A stretch of DNA of 64,000 nt from PWQG01 sp050486205 (GCA_050486205.1 JBJHCW010000009.1:67180-131179), one strand, 5' to 3'. Counted from the stretch's first letter, positions 1-9,589 are shown. The notes: generated from the letters alone by a model not told the origin. Translations and numbers: made by a program.

Positions 1-1116
1 GCGGGTGCCGGGGATGAGCTGGAAGTGCGCGCTGCACTGTGTCGGGCACTGTTGATTGCCCTGCTCATCGGGCTGCTGCTGATCATCTTTCAGTCGCCAA
101 TCCGAACGCTGGCACTGTCCCTGATGGGCGGCAGCGAGACGGTGACACAGATCACCGCCGGGTATTTCTCTGTACGTATATGGGGAGCACCGGCAACGCT
201 GGGCCTGTTTGCCATCATGGGGCTGCTCATCGGCCTGGGCAAGAGCAAGACGCTGCTGCTTCTGCAGCTGTTCATGAACGGCCTGAACATTCTGCTGGAC
301 ATCTGGTTTGCCGGCTTTCTGGGCATGGGAGCCAATGGTATAGCACTGGGCACGGCCATCGCAGAGTGGTCCAGTCTGCTGCTGGGTCTTGTCATTGTAT
401 GGCATCTGCTCAAGCAACGCCGTTCGGCCGACGAAGCAGGCGGTTTTGTGCCCTGGCAACAACTGTTGGACATGGCACGGCTGAAGAAAACGCTGAGCGC
501 CAACACCGACATCATGATCCGCACGCTGCTGCTGGTATTCAGTTTTGCCTGGTTTGTGCGCCTCAGTGGCCAGTTCGGCGACGACATACTGGCGGCAAAC
601 CATATTCTTTTACAGCTGATTTCGTTCTCCGCCTTTTTTCTTGATGGCTTTGCCTTTGTGGCGGAGGCGATCAGCGGTGAGGCTGCCGGGGCGGATGACC
701 AGCCCCGCTTTGACCTGGCGGTTCGTCTGTCCAGTGAGCTTGCCGGTGCCAGTGCCCTGCTGTTGTCGGGCTTTGTGCTGCTGTTCGGCAATGTGATTGT
801 GGCAGCCTTGACCACACACGAGGTTGTGCGCCAGGCCGCTGACGCCTCGATGCACCTGGCGGCATTGTACATCGCGGTATCATTCCTGGCGTTCCAGCTG
901 GACGGAATTTTTATCGGCACCACCCGCACACGGCAGATGCGTAACGCCTCCGCCCTGTCCACCGGTGTGTTTCTGTTGTTGTGCCTTTGGCTGGTGCCAT
1001 GGGCGGGCAATACCGGTCTGTGGTGGGCATTTGTGTTATATGTGATCGGGCGCGCGCTGGCACTGGGCCTGTACTACCCCGGTTTGCGCCACAGCATTGG
1101 TCAGAGCCGTCGATAA
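1..1116 (+). CDS. MATE family efflux transporter, 3' part
   Basis: The reading frame is already open at base 1, so the N-terminal half of the gene lies outside the window. The visible 370 or so residues are very hydrophobic, with about eight membrane segments. They read like the second half of a DinF/NorM-type MATE exporter, an inner-membrane antiporter that expels drugs or metabolites using Na+ or H+ gradients. The internal stretch with NGLNILLD followed by a GANGIALGTAIAE segment is typical of the family. The stop codon overlaps the end of the convergent cyclotransferase-like gene by 16 bp. The substrate cannot be told from sequence. Confidence 0.85.
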   Translation, partial: AGAGDELEVRAALCRALLIALLIGLLLIIFQSPIRTLALSLMGGSETVTQITAGYFSVRIWGAPATLGLFAIMGLLIGLGKSKTLLLLQLFMNGLNILLDIWFAGFLGMGANGIALGTAIAEWSSLLLGLVIVWHLLKQRRSADEAGGFVPWQQLLDMARLKKTLSANTDIMIRTLLLVFSFAWFVRLSGQFGDDILAANHILLQLISFSAFFLDGFAFVAEAISGEAAGADDQPRFDLAVRLSSELAGASALLLSGFVLLFGNVIVAALTTHEVVRQAADASMHLAALYIAVSFLAFQLDGIFIGTTRTRQMRNASALSTGVFLLLCLWLVPWAGNTGLWWAFVLYVIGRALALGLYYPGLRHSIGQSRR

Positions 1117-1520
1117 ACCCAGGCCTCGGTGCCATCATCCAGACGCATGAGCTGACGCTCGTACCGGATGCCCAGGCGTTCATAGCGATCCAGTCGCCTG
1201 AGTTCGTCTGCATTCACTCTGAGAAGCAGCCCCTGGATCTCCGCATCAGGATCAGCGTTGATATCCAGGCCTTCGCGCGTGTATCCTGACAATATTGCAG
1301 GTTCCGGCCTGCCTGCGCGGCCTTTGACGATCCAGCGCACGGGTGGCAGGGTCAATGTACCGTACACAAAGACCAGGTGAGCGACATCCGGATCTGCAGG
1401 TTCCCAGTGCTCGGGAAAGTCGAAATTCCAGGGGTTCAGCATGATCGACCACCACAGGCCAGCTGAGAAAACAACAACGGCGACGCTGGCGCCGGCAATG
1501 AGCCTGCTCTTTCTTCGCAT
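1101..1520 (-). CDS. membrane-anchored gamma-glutamylcyclotransferase (AIG2-like) protein
   Basis: 139 residues. An N-terminal membrane anchor (about residues 7-27) is followed by an AIG2/GGCT fold starting with VYGTL at 52-56, the substrate-loop signature. The conserved DRYE is at 111-114, and the chain ends in a short beta segment (EAWVYRR). GGCT-fold enzymes release 5-oxoproline from gamma-glutamyl amides. The ATG at 1520 is preferred over an upstream GTG because GGAGG lies 5 bp before it. It is divergent, with 45 bp between start codons, from an amidoligase gene followed by a class I glutamine amidotransferase. This pairing suggests the three act on gamma-glutamyl-type amide bonds. The membrane anchor, placing the domain probably on the periplasmic side, is unusual. 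Confidence 0.75.
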   Translation of the reverse strand: MRRKSRLIAGASVAVVVFSAGLWWSIMLNPWNFDFPEHWEPADPDVAHLVFVYGTLTLPPVRWIVKGRAGRPEPAILSGYTREGLDINADPDAEIQGLLLRVNADELRRLDRYERLGIRYERQLMRLDDGTEAWVYRRL

Positions 1521-1565
1521 CAATACCTCCACTTCCCGGTTTCTTGTTACCCGGCCAGCAAGCTG

Positions 1566-2582
1566 ATGTCAACCAACACCGCCGCCAGGCTCCATATGCC
1601 GCCACGGTGTCGAACCGCCTCAGGCCATGAGCGACGTGTGGGCGTGGAGCTTGAGTTGAATGGTATGGATCTGGGGCGCCTGACCCGGCTTGTTGCCAGC
1701 ACACTTGGGGGCATTCAGGGTTCGGCCATGGCGGTGGAGGAAACCGGGCGTTATGAGCGCCGCATCACCGGTGACGCGGCTGGTGACTGGACTGTTGAAA
1801 TAGACTTCAGGTTATTGAAGGAACTCGGTCGGGAAACCCGCCGCGCTGACTCCCTGCTTGGTGGTATTGAAACCACGGCGGAAAACCTGCTGGCACAAAG
1901 CAGTACACCCATGGTGCCACTGGAAGTGATCAGCCCTCCCCTGCCCCTGGGTCGACTCCAGGAAGTGCAGACGCTTATTGAAGCCCTGCGTGACGGCGGC
2001 GCGCTCGGTACATCCGGAAAATTCGTTTACGCTTTTGGCATGCAGTTCAATCCCGAAGTGCCCGATGAAGAGCCGGCTACCTTGCGTGATTACCTGCGTG
2101 CATTCCTGTGCCTGTACGACTGGCTTGATGAGCGCGCCGAGATCAATTTCACGCGCCGGCTGACCAATTACATTGATCCGTTTCCGAAACAGTACATCAT
2201 GAAGCTGATGCCAGCCAGGGACTCTGTGTCATTGGCCAGCCTGATTGATGACTACCTGCACGACAATCCGACACGCAATCGTGCACTGGATATGTTGCCT
2301 GTGTTTTCGCACCTGGATGAAACGCGTGTGCGCTCACGCTGCAGGGATCAGTTGATCAAGGCAAGACCAACGTTCCATTACCGGCTTCCCAACAGCGAAA
2401 TTGATGAGCCGGGATGGGGCATGCATCATGCGTGGAATGACTGGGTTGAAGTGGAGCGACTGGCCGAAGACAAAACCCGCCTGAATGACTGTTGTCATGC
2501 TTACCTGAAGTATCTGGGGAACCCCTTCCATCTCCCCGGCAGTTGGTTGCGACAACTCCGCAAGCATTGGCTGCAGGGCTGA
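1566..2582 (+). CDS. amidoligase family protein (COOH-NH2 ligase fold)
   Basis: 338 residues. The N-terminal VGVELELNG motif (residues 25-33) and the overall pattern match the putative amidoligase_2 family, relatives of glutamine synthetase/glutamate-cysteine ligase predicted to join a carboxylate and an amine using ATP. Acidic and histidine-rich stretches further on (EIDEPGWGMHH around 278) could supply metal or ATP contacts. It is followed 6 bp later by a class I glutamine amidotransferase-like gene, so the two are surely co-transcribed. No member of this subfamily that I know has an assigned substrate. The start is the first ATG after the divergent promoter; a later ATG at residue 11 is possible. 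Confidence 0.8.
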   Translation: MSTNTAARLHMPPRCRTASGHERRVGVELELNGMDLGRLTRLVASTLGGIQGSAMAVEETGRYERRITGDAAGDWTVEIDFRLLKELGRETRRADSLLGGIETTAENLLAQSSTPMVPLEVISPPLPLGRLQEVQTLIEALRDGGALGTSGKFVYAFGMQFNPEVPDEEPATLRDYLRAFLCLYDWLDERAEINFTRRLTNYIDPFPKQYIMKLMPARDSVSLASLIDDYLHDNPTRNRALDMLPVFSHLDETRVRSRCRDQLIKARPTFHYRLPNSEIDEPGWGMHHAWNDWVEVERLAEDKTRLNDCCHAYLKYLGNPFHLPGSWLRQLRKHWLQG

Positions 2583-2588
2583 AACCCT

Positions 2589-3293
2589 ATGAACGACAAA
2601 CCCTGTATTGCCATAACCGGCCCTGAAAAACGTGCATTGATGCCGCGCCTGCTTGTTGCCTGGGTGCTACGCTGGTGTGGTGCACAACCGGTTCAGCTGC
2701 GTCCGGGTGACAGTGTGGATGAGAGCGCTTTTGATGGTGTGGTTGTCACCGGTGGGCATGACGTGGATCCGGTACTGTACGCATCGCAACCCGAGGTAGT
2801 GCCGCGATACGATCGGGAACGCGACCGCTTTGAAAGTGACATGATTGACATGGCGCTGGCTCGCGATCTGCCGCTTCTCGGCATTTGTCGGGGCGCCCAG
2901 TTACTCAACGTCCGGATGGGCGGCAGCCTGTTCCAGGAGCTGCGTACCCTGCGCAAGAATACATCCAACCGCTGGACCATACTACCGCTGAAAACCCTGT
3001 TGCCCGTGCCTGAAACACAGTTGGCAAAACTGATGAACTGTAGTGGCTGCAAGATCAACAGTCTGCATAATCAGGGGATGGATCGCCTGGGAACTGGTCT
3101 GAATATCAGCGCACGGGATCTGGATGGCATTGTGCAGGCGGTTGAACATCCAGACCGGCGTTTCCTGCTCGGAGTCCAGTGGCACCCGGAATTCCTGCTG
3201 TACCAGAAACGGCAACGACGACTGTTCTCGGCACTGGTTCAGGCTGCTATCGCCAAAAAACAGGCCATTAACGAATACAGGGAGCCGGGCTGA
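2589..3293 (+). CDS. class I glutamine amidotransferase / gamma-glutamyl hydrolase (peptidase C26 type)
   Basis: 234 residues. GICRGAQ carries the nucleophile Cys100, and VQWHPEF near residue 200 supplies the catalytic His-x-Glu. VVTGGHDVDP near residue 53 is the usual oxyanion-side loop. This pattern is that of PuuD-like gamma-glutamyl-GABA hydrolases and related free-standing amidotransferases. It lies 6 bp downstream of the amidoligase, so it probably either feeds ammonia to the ligase or hydrolyses its gamma-glutamyl product. Nothing else of a putrescine (Puu) pathway is nearby, which argues against a simple PuuD role. It ends 1 bp before the end of the convergent NHL gene. Confidence 0.85.
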   Translation: MNDKPCIAITGPEKRALMPRLLVAWVLRWCGAQPVQLRPGDSVDESAFDGVVVTGGHDVDPVLYASQPEVVPRYDRERDRFESDMIDMALARDLPLLGICRGAQLLNVRMGGSLFQELRTLRKNTSNRWTILPLKTLLPVPETQLAKLMNCSGCKINSLHNQGMDRLGTGLNISARDLDGIVQAVEHPDRRFLLGVQWHPEFLLYQKRQRRLFSALVQAAIAKKQAINEYREPG

Positions 3294-4478
3294 TCAGCGC
3301 GGTACGTACTGCTGCTTTATGAGATGTACCGGATCAGCGCCCGGGTCCGGGACCAGTTTCTGGGTGCGCCCCAGCTGATTGTCCGTACCGTAAACGTTGC
3401 CGTGTGTATCAACAGCAAAGGAGTGCATCTCAAGCCAGCGCGTCGGTCCGTCATGCGGCAGTAACCAGGTATAGATCTGGTTGCCTGCCAGATCGAACTG
3501 GACAATTTTCGGCGGTCGAATGTCAGTTACCCACGCATATTGCTCGCTGACGATGATGTCCAGCGGGAAGTTCAGATGTCCATGCCAGGTGGCTTTGTGT
3601 TCAAAAACCGGTGTGCCCTCTCCTGCGCCACGATTGACATGGCCAAAAACCTGCACATTCATGTTGTTGCGGTCCACCACAAACAGGTCACCGCCGGGAC
3701 CAAAGGCCAGCGCATGAACCGTGGCAAATTCGCCGGGGCCATCGCCGCGCACACCGAACTCGGACAGATACTGGCCTGATGCCGATCGCATGACCACACG
3801 GGTGTTGCCAAGACCGTCAGCAATGAGCACGGTTCCGTCGGGCATGAACGCCACATCCTGCGGCAGGTTGAAGTGAGTCGGTCCATCACCGGCAACGTTT
3901 TTCTCGCCCAGGGTCATCAACAGTTCCTGCCCGTCATTGGACAGCACGTAGATGATGTGACCGGTTTCATCAATGATCCACAGGCGCTGCTCCGGATCGT
4001 AGGGGTTGACGCGCAGTCGATGCGGGCCGGGTCCGTCAGTTCCCTTGAACAGATGATCCCAGTGGTCCCACACTTCCAGCACGTCCCCATCACTGTTGAT
4101 CACATACAGAATATTCTGCCATTCGATGTGCTCGCCACGGATCACGTTCCAGCCAAGTGAGCCGGGGAAGTCCGTGTACTCTCCGGGCACGGGATCCGGC
4201 AGGCGTGTTTCACCGCGTTGCAGCACAATGATCCGATCCGGTGACTGAACGTGTATGCCAGAATTGCCACCCCAGGAAAATCCGGGCGCGGCAAAGGGTT
4301 CGATCCAGTGTTCGGGGATCTCATAGGGCATCGGGCCAATTGTGCCGGGCAGCGCGTAGCTGCCCTGAGCCTGGGCATACAGGGTGCTGGAAAACAAGGT
4401 GCCGGCCAGGAGAATACAGGCGCTTGTCTGGATCAGGCTATTTCGGGCGATGGCAATCATGCGGGGCACCCTTGTCAT
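3294..4478 (-). CDS. exported NHL-repeat beta-propeller protein
   Basis: About 394 residues from the chosen ATG. A basic start plus hydrophobic core ending near TLYAQA is a signal peptide, so the mature protein is periplasmic or secreted. At least four NHL repeats are visible, for example LPQDVAFMPDGTVLIADG and VHALAFGPGGDLFVVDRNN. They form a six-bladed propeller like that of peptidyl-alpha-hydroxyglycine alpha-amidating lyase. Which catalytic residues are retained cannot be judged by eye. An open frame extends to 4640, but the upstream part lacks a signal-peptide-like start. The alternative ATG at 4460 follows AAGGG at a good distance and is equally possible. Divergent from an M14 carboxypeptidase gene. 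Confidence 0.75.
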   Translation of the reverse strand: MTRVPRMIAIARNSLIQTSACILLAGTLFSSTLYAQAQGSYALPGTIGPMPYEIPEHWIEPFAAPGFSWGGNSGIHVQSPDRIIVLQRGETRLPDPVPGEYTDFPGSLGWNVIRGEHIEWQNILYVINSDGDVLEVWDHWDHLFKGTDGPGPHRLRVNPYDPEQRLWIIDETGHIIYVLSNDGQELLMTLGEKNVAGDGPTHFNLPQDVAFMPDGTVLIADGLGNTRVVMRSASGQYLSEFGVRGDGPGEFATVHALAFGPGGDLFVVDRNNMNVQVFGHVNRGAGEGTPVFEHKATWHGHLNFPLDIIVSEQYAWVTDIRPPKIVQFDLAGNQIYTWLLPHDGPTRWLEMHSFAVDTHGNVYGTDNQLGRTQKLVPDPGADPVHLIKQQYVPR

Positions 4479-4555
4479 TTCATAACTCGTTATTTTGTTA
4501 TTCTGTTTTTTCACTATTCGGGCAGCGTAGCAGATGTATCTGGAACAGGGAAACC

Positions 4556-4584
4556 CTTTAACAGCCAGCTGAATACGGTATAGT
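4556..4584 (+). promoter_or_regulatory. candidate sigma-70 promoter for the M14 peptidase gene
   Basis: A TATAGT hexamer at 4579-4584 fits a -10 box. A poor -35-like TTTAAC lies 16 bp upstream. The distance to the ATG at 4633 leaves a leader of roughly 40 bp. The call rests on pattern only. Confidence 0.3.
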
Positions 4585-4632
4585 CTGAACTGTCGAGCCT
4601 CTGCCCTTTCATTCACATGACAAAAACAATGG

Positions 4633-7242
4633 ATGATCATGAAATCAAAAACCCGTTTTTATTTTGCATTCCTCGCATTTTTTCTGCCTTTGGGCGCTCT
4701 CGCGCAGACTGACAATCAGGCACTTTCCTTTGAAGAGGTTGTGGGACATGCCTTTGGTGAACGCATCACCATGCATCATCAGGCCATGCACTACCTTCAG
4801 CATCTGGCGGCAAACTCCGATCGCGTTACCCTGTTTGATGCGGGGCAGTCGGTGGAGCGTCGTCGGCAGCAGTACGTGGTGGTGACCTCAGCGCAGAATC
4901 ATGCACGACTTGATGAGATCCGCGACAATGCCCAGCGCCTGAACGATCCACGTACGCTGGATCAGGCAGCAGCGGACGCAATCATTGTTGATCAGCCGGC
5001 AATTTTCTATTTTGGTGGCTCCATCCACGGGTTTGAACTGTCAGGCACTGAAGCGGCGTTGAAACTGCTGGAGAAGCTGGCAACCGAATCCGGTGATGCG
5101 GTCATGCAGGTGCTGGACAATACGGTGGTCATCATCGATCCGATGTTGAATCCGGACGGACGCGATGCGTTTGCCATGTTCAACCATCAACGCACAGGTC
5201 AGCACGTCAACGCTTCCGATGAAGACTGGAACAATGATTTTAATGCCTGGCTGAGCCTTCAGTTTCGTACCAGTCATTACTATTTTGATCTGAACCGTGA
5301 CTGGTTCGTCCACACGCACCCTGAAACACGTGGCCGACTGCCCATCATCAGGGACTGGCGACCCCAGGCCGGTGTTGACGCACATGAAATGGGCGCCGAC
5401 GTTGAGTTCTATTTCGACCCGCCGGACGCACCATGGGCCAGCTATTTTCCCGACTACACACGGCGATGGTTCAATGAGTTTGGTCAGGCACATGCCGATG
5501 CCTTTGATGAAGCCGGGTTTGAGTACATGGCCGGTGAGCGGTTCAATTTCTACTACCCTGCCTACACCACCTCGTTCCTGACCTACCAGGGCGCGGTGGG
5601 TATGCTGTATGAACAGGGCTCCACGCGCGGCCTGGCCATTACCCGCCCCGATGGCACGGTCAGAAGCCTTGAAGATGCCCTGATGCAGCAGTTCACAGCC
5701 GGCTGGGCAGCGATTCAGCTCACGGCCGGGCGTCGTGCGGAAATGCTGGGTGATTACTACCAGGCACACCGCGAAGCCATAGAGGACGGCAACCGCGGCA
5801 TCCGGCGTTATGTGATCAGCAATGAGGGTGATCCAAACATGGTTGCCGAAGTTGTGAACATGCTGATGCGCAACGGGATCGAGGTGCATCGCACAACAGC
5901 CGGTAGCCGCTTGCAGAACAGCCGCGATCGGTACGGCAACGATGTTGGCACACAGGATTTTGCCGCAGGCACGTATGTGATCGAGGCGGCTCAGCCTCGC
6001 AATCGCTTTGTGCGCACCCTGATGGAACCGTCACTGGAGATGCCCGAGGCGTTTCTGGCGCAGGCGCGTGAGCGCATCGATCGCGCCGAGAATCCGCGCT
6101 TCTACGATATCACCGCCTGGTCGGTACCACTTTTCTACAATATCCAGGCGTTCAGCAGCAGCGACGGCGCCAGCCTGTCCGTGGAGCGCGTGGAGAGCGA
6201 GGTACGGCAGACGGTTGAGTTCCCGTCCGAACCGGCGCGCTACGCCTATCTGATTGACGGGTCGCAGACATCGGCGTTGAGCGCAGCAGCCCATATGCGA
6301 AAGCAGGGTTATCGTGTGTCTGTGATCTATGTGGCAACACAGATCCGCGATCAGTCGATTCCGCGTGGCACAATGATCTTCCGTGTCGGCCAGAATCCGG
6401 ACTCACTGCACGACACACTGAGAAACATGGCCGAGCGTTACCGCCTTGATGTGGTCACCACGGATACCGGTTATGCCGACCAGGGTTTTCTGTCATTGGG
6501 GTCGGGTGAAACCCGCCTGGTCAGGGAGCCGGACGTTGCCATCATTGCCGATCATCCGGTCAATGGTTACTCCTTTGGCTGGGCCTGGCACACGCTGGAC
6601 TATGTGTATGACATACCCACCACAATCATCAACAACGGATCCATCAGCAGTACCGGCCTGGAGCGTTTTACCACCATCGTATTACCTCAGGTGAACAACG
6701 TCAGTGCCTTTGTTGACAATCTGGGCGAAAGCGGTGTTGCCCGGCTGCAACGCTGGGTTCGTGCCGGTGGCACATTGGTGACCATAGGCACATCAGCGGA
6801 CATTGCCCGTGAGGCGCTGGAGATCAGTGACCTGGAATCCGACCATGATGTAGAGGAAGGTGAGGAAGCCCCGCGGCGCTTCACGGTGCCTGGTGCATTT
6901 TTTCGTACCAACATCGATTCCCATTACTGGCTCAGCGCCGGTTATGACGGTGACTTTCCGGTACTGGTCAATTCCTCCAATCTGTACCGGGCACCCGAGA
7001 GGGATGCGCCTTCGGCTGCCCGGCGACTGAGCATCAGCATTGCGGCAGACGATGCGCTGATAGCCGGCCATGCCTGGCCTGAGTCACTGGAAAACCTGCC
7101 TGGGGCCGCTATTGCCTACGAGCAGCGCGTTGGCAGCGGTCGTGTGATCAGCCTGACAGAAGATGTCAATTTCCGGGGTTACTGGCGCGGTGCTGATCGG
7201 CTGTTCCTCAATGCCGTGATACTGGGCCCCGGCGCGCCATGA
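4633..7242 (+). CDS. secreted M14 family zinc carboxypeptidase
   Basis: 869 residues with a signal peptide (hydrophobic core about 9-22, cleavage after GALAQ). The M14 zinc site is recognisable: HGFE at 132-135 gives the first His and Glu, and DAHEMG with His251 gives the third ligand. The region between includes NPDGRDAF. The long C-terminal half (about residues 430-869) resembles a type 1 glutamine-amidotransferase-like fold, as in other large bacterial M14 peptidases of unknown substrate. It probably acts on peptides in the periplasm or outside the cell. The divergent NHL-repeat gene is also exported. A second ATG at 4639 could be the true start. The stop is 1 bp from the convergent thrB. 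Confidence 0.88.
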   Translation: MIMKSKTRFYFAFLAFFLPLGALAQTDNQALSFEEVVGHAFGERITMHHQAMHYLQHLAANSDRVTLFDAGQSVERRRQQYVVVTSAQNHARLDEIRDNAQRLNDPRTLDQAAADAIIVDQPAIFYFGGSIHGFELSGTEAALKLLEKLATESGDAVMQVLDNTVVIIDPMLNPDGRDAFAMFNHQRTGQHVNASDEDWNNDFNAWLSLQFRTSHYYFDLNRDWFVHTHPETRGRLPIIRDWRPQAGVDAHEMGADVEFYFDPPDAPWASYFPDYTRRWFNEFGQAHADAFDEAGFEYMAGERFNFYYPAYTTSFLTYQGAVGMLYEQGSTRGLAITRPDGTVRSLEDALMQQFTAGWAAIQLTAGRRAEMLGDYYQAHREAIEDGNRGIRRYVISNEGDPNMVAEVVNMLMRNGIEVHRTTAGSRLQNSRDRYGNDVGTQDFAAGTYVIEAAQPRNRFVRTLMEPSLEMPEAFLAQARERIDRAENPRFYDITAWSVPLFYNIQAFSSSDGASLSVERVESEVRQTVEFPSEPARYAYLIDGSQTSALSAAAHMRKQGYRVSVIYVATQIRDQSIPRGTMIFRVGQNPDSLHDTLRNMAERYRLDVVTTDTGYADQGFLSLGSGETRLVREPDVAIIADHPVNGYSFGWAWHTLDYVYDIPTTIINNGSISSTGLERFTTIVLPQVNNVSAFVDNLGESGVARLQRWVRAGGTLVTIGTSADIAREALEISDLESDHDVEEGEEAPRRFTVPGAFFRTNIDSHYWLSAGYDGDFPVLVNSSNLYRAPERDAPSAARRLSISIAADDALIAGHAWPESLENLPGAAIAYEQRVGSGRVISLTEDVNFRGYWRGADRLFLNAVILGPGAP

Positions 7243-7243
7243 T

Positions 7244-8176
7244 TCAGCAGTGAAGTCTGAGTATCCTGCAAAAATGTTCAGGGTCCTTGATCAGCACGCC
7301 GGGTTTGGCCGGATGCTGGTCAAGGTACTGCTGGCGCGATGTCCAGAACCGCAGTGCGGCCAGTTGTAACAACATTGGCCATGCACGGCGCTCGGTATCG
7401 GTCATCGGGCTGTTCTGCTGCCAGGCAGACAAAAGCGCCTGCAGACGCTTCTCATTCAGTTGCAGCTCACCGGCAAAGTCATCGATGCACCAGTCGTTCA
7501 CACACACGGCAAGATCCATCAGACGCCAGCCCGATGCGGCGTTGTGAAAATCGATCAGACCACTGACGGTGCTGCCCTCAAAAAGTACATTGTCCCGGAA
7601 CAGATCGCCATGAATGATAGTCTCAGGCAGTACCGGCGCGCCGTGTATCCAGTGCTCCAGTGTGCTCAGGACCGGATCCAGCCACTCAGCATGGCTTTGC
7701 CAGGCCGTGTTGAGCAGCTTCCGTGCGTTCATAAGCACCCAGCCCGGATCACGATCGCCCTCACGCTGAAGCCCGCAGCGCTGCCCACTTTCGTGCAACC
7801 GGGCAAGTACCGCACCAACAGCGGCGCAGTGCTCATGGTCCGGCCTGTCGACATGTGCCCCTGACAATCGGGGTTGCAGCAGCGCGCTGCGCGCCTTGAG
7901 CTGTTGTACCTGCCGCCCTGCCCTGTCTGCATAAACAAAAGGCACAGGAAGCTGGCTCTGGTGGAGACAATCCAGTAGTTGCACCAGAAACGGCAGTTCA
8001 CTGACATCACCGCGTTCAACCAGTGTCAATACATAGCGGCCTGAATCGGTGTCAACAAAGTAGTTGGTGTTCTCGCTGCCAGCGCTGATGCCCTGGAAGG
8101 CGATCAGTCTGCCCAGTGTGTATCGTTCCAGAAACCTGTTGATATCGTCACGATCCAGCGGCGTGAATACCGACAT
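7244..8176 (-). CDS. thrB: homoserine kinase, APH-fold type
   Basis: 310 residues with the aminoglycoside-phosphotransferase-like kinase fold. IHGDLFRDNVLF carries the catalytic Asp and Asn, and GLIDFHNA is the metal-binding DF motif. ISAGSENTNYFV near residue 30 is typical of the ThrB type found in pseudomonads (unrelated to the GHMP ThrB of E. coli). It phosphorylates homoserine on the way to threonine. It is the last gene of the minus-strand unit ftsK-lolA-rarA-serS-cysG-thrB and starts 3 bp after cysG ends. Confidence 0.93.
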   Translation of the reverse strand: MSVFTPLDRDDINRFLERYTLGRLIAFQGISAGSENTNYFVDTDSGRYVLTLVERGDVSELPFLVQLLDCLHQSQLPVPFVYADRAGRQVQQLKARSALLQPRLSGAHVDRPDHEHCAAVGAVLARLHESGQRCGLQREGDRDPGWVLMNARKLLNTAWQSHAEWLDPVLSTLEHWIHGAPVLPETIIHGDLFRDNVLFEGSTVSGLIDFHNAASGWRLMDLAVCVNDWCIDDFAGELQLNEKRLQALLSAWQQNSPMTDTERRAWPMLLQLAALRFWTSRQQYLDQHPAKPGVLIKDPEHFCRILRLHC

Positions 8177-8179
8177 TGA

Positions 8180-9589
8180 TCAAAGCTCCGGGGCGGACTT
8201 GAGTGACTCGGTGCGGAACCAGGCAAGCTGTCGATGCAGTTTCACCACATGACCGATGATGATCAAGGTTGGTGGCTGGATGTCTTCGTCCAGCACACGC
8301 TGATGGATATTGGCCAGGGTGCCGGTCAGCACTTTCTGGTTCGGCGTGGTCCCCTGCTGGACAATGGCTATCGGCATCTGTTCAGGCATGCCATGCGCAA
8401 TCAGCTGATGACAGATGTTCTGCAGACCTATCAGCCCCATGTAGATCACCAGCGTCTGATCTTCGCGGGCAAGCTGTGGCCAGTCCAGATCGACAACATC
8501 ATTCTTCAGATGACCAGTGACAAAGCGCACAGACTGGGAATAGTCCCTGTGTGTCAGCGGGATGCCTGCATAACTGGCACAGCCGGAGGCCGCGGTGATG
8601 CCCGGTACCACCTGAAACGGAATGTGCATCTCGGCGAGGCGATCGATCTCCTCTCCGCCGCGACCAAAAATGAAAGGGTCTCCGCCCTTCAGGCGCATCA
8701 CTTTCTTGCCCTGCAGGGCATACTCTACCAGCTGCTGATTGATCTCTTCCTGGGGAACCGGATGGAAGGAGCGCTTTTTTCCGACATGGATCTTTTCCGC
8801 ATCGGGCCGCACCCTGGCCAGAATCTCCGGGGACACAAGACGGTCGTATAACACAACATCGGCCGCGTACATCAAACGCAAGGCCTTCAGTGTCAGAAGG
8901 TCCGGGTCGCCAGGGCCGGCGCCAACCAGATACACTTCGCCCCCTGTGCTGATGGCATCCGGGTTGTGCAGCAGCGCTTCCAGGTACTCACGGGCCTGAT
9001 CGTCCTTGCCCGAGAACACCATTTCGGGCATCGGACCCGAGAGCAGTTTTTCCCAGAATCGGGTGCGTGTGCCAAAGTCATCAATGACTGCTTTGACCTT
9101 GCTGCGGTAGCCGCCCAGCATCGAGGCGAGGCGACCATAGGCAGCAGGTATCATGATTTCCAGTCTTTCCTTGAGCTGCCGTGTCAGCACCGGTGAGCTG
9201 CCGCCGGTAGAGATGGCAATGACCACGGGAGATCTGTCCACAATGGCCGGTACAATGAAGGTGCAAAGCGGCGGCCGGTCTACCACATTCACTGGCAACG
9301 CCTGTGCGCGGGCAAGTACAGAAATCTGTTCGTTGACTGCCTCATCACTGGTTGCAGCGATGACAATATTCACCTGCTCAAGATCGGCCGGTTCGAACAC
9401 ACGTTGACGCATCTCACCACCGGATGACTCGACCAGGGCGTAAAGCTCCTGGCGTATTTCCGGCGCCACCACCCGCAGCCGGGCGCCGGCGCGATGCAGC
9501 AATGTGCCTTTCCGCAACGCCACTTCTCCGCCACCAACCAGCAGGCAGGTCTTGCCTTTGATGTCCAGAAATACGGGAAGAAAATCCAT
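8180..9589 (-). CDS. cysG: siroheme synthase (bifunctional CysG)
   Basis: 469 residues, the full length of CysG. The N-terminal Rossmann domain (CLLVGGGEVALRKG, residues 15-28) is the precorrin-2 dehydrogenase/ferrochelatase half. The C-terminal half from about residue 216 (VYLVGAGPGDPDLLT) is the uroporphyrinogen-III C-methyltransferase, with the conserved RLKGGDPFIFGRGGEE. It makes siroheme, the cofactor of sulfite reductase. This links it to the cysH/cysB sulfur genes about 24 kb away. It sits 21 bp downstream of serS, a neighbourhood also seen in pseudomonads. Confidence 0.96.
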   Translation of the reverse strand: MDFLPVFLDIKGKTCLLVGGGEVALRKGTLLHRAGARLRVVAPEIRQELYALVESSGGEMRQRVFEPADLEQVNIVIAATSDEAVNEQISVLARAQALPVNVVDRPPLCTFIVPAIVDRSPVVIAISTGGSSPVLTRQLKERLEIMIPAAYGRLASMLGGYRSKVKAVIDDFGTRTRFWEKLLSGPMPEMVFSGKDDQAREYLEALLHNPDAISTGGEVYLVGAGPGDPDLLTLKALRLMYAADVVLYDRLVSPEILARVRPDAEKIHVGKKRSFHPVPQEEINQQLVEYALQGKKVMRLKGGDPFIFGRGGEEIDRLAEMHIPFQVVPGITAASGCASYAGIPLTHRDYSQSVRFVTGHLKNDVVDLDWPQLAREDQTLVIYMGLIGLQNICHQLIAHGMPEQMPIAIVQQGTTPNQKVLTGTLANIHQRVLDEDIQPPTLIIIGHVVKLHRQLAWFRTESLKSAPEL

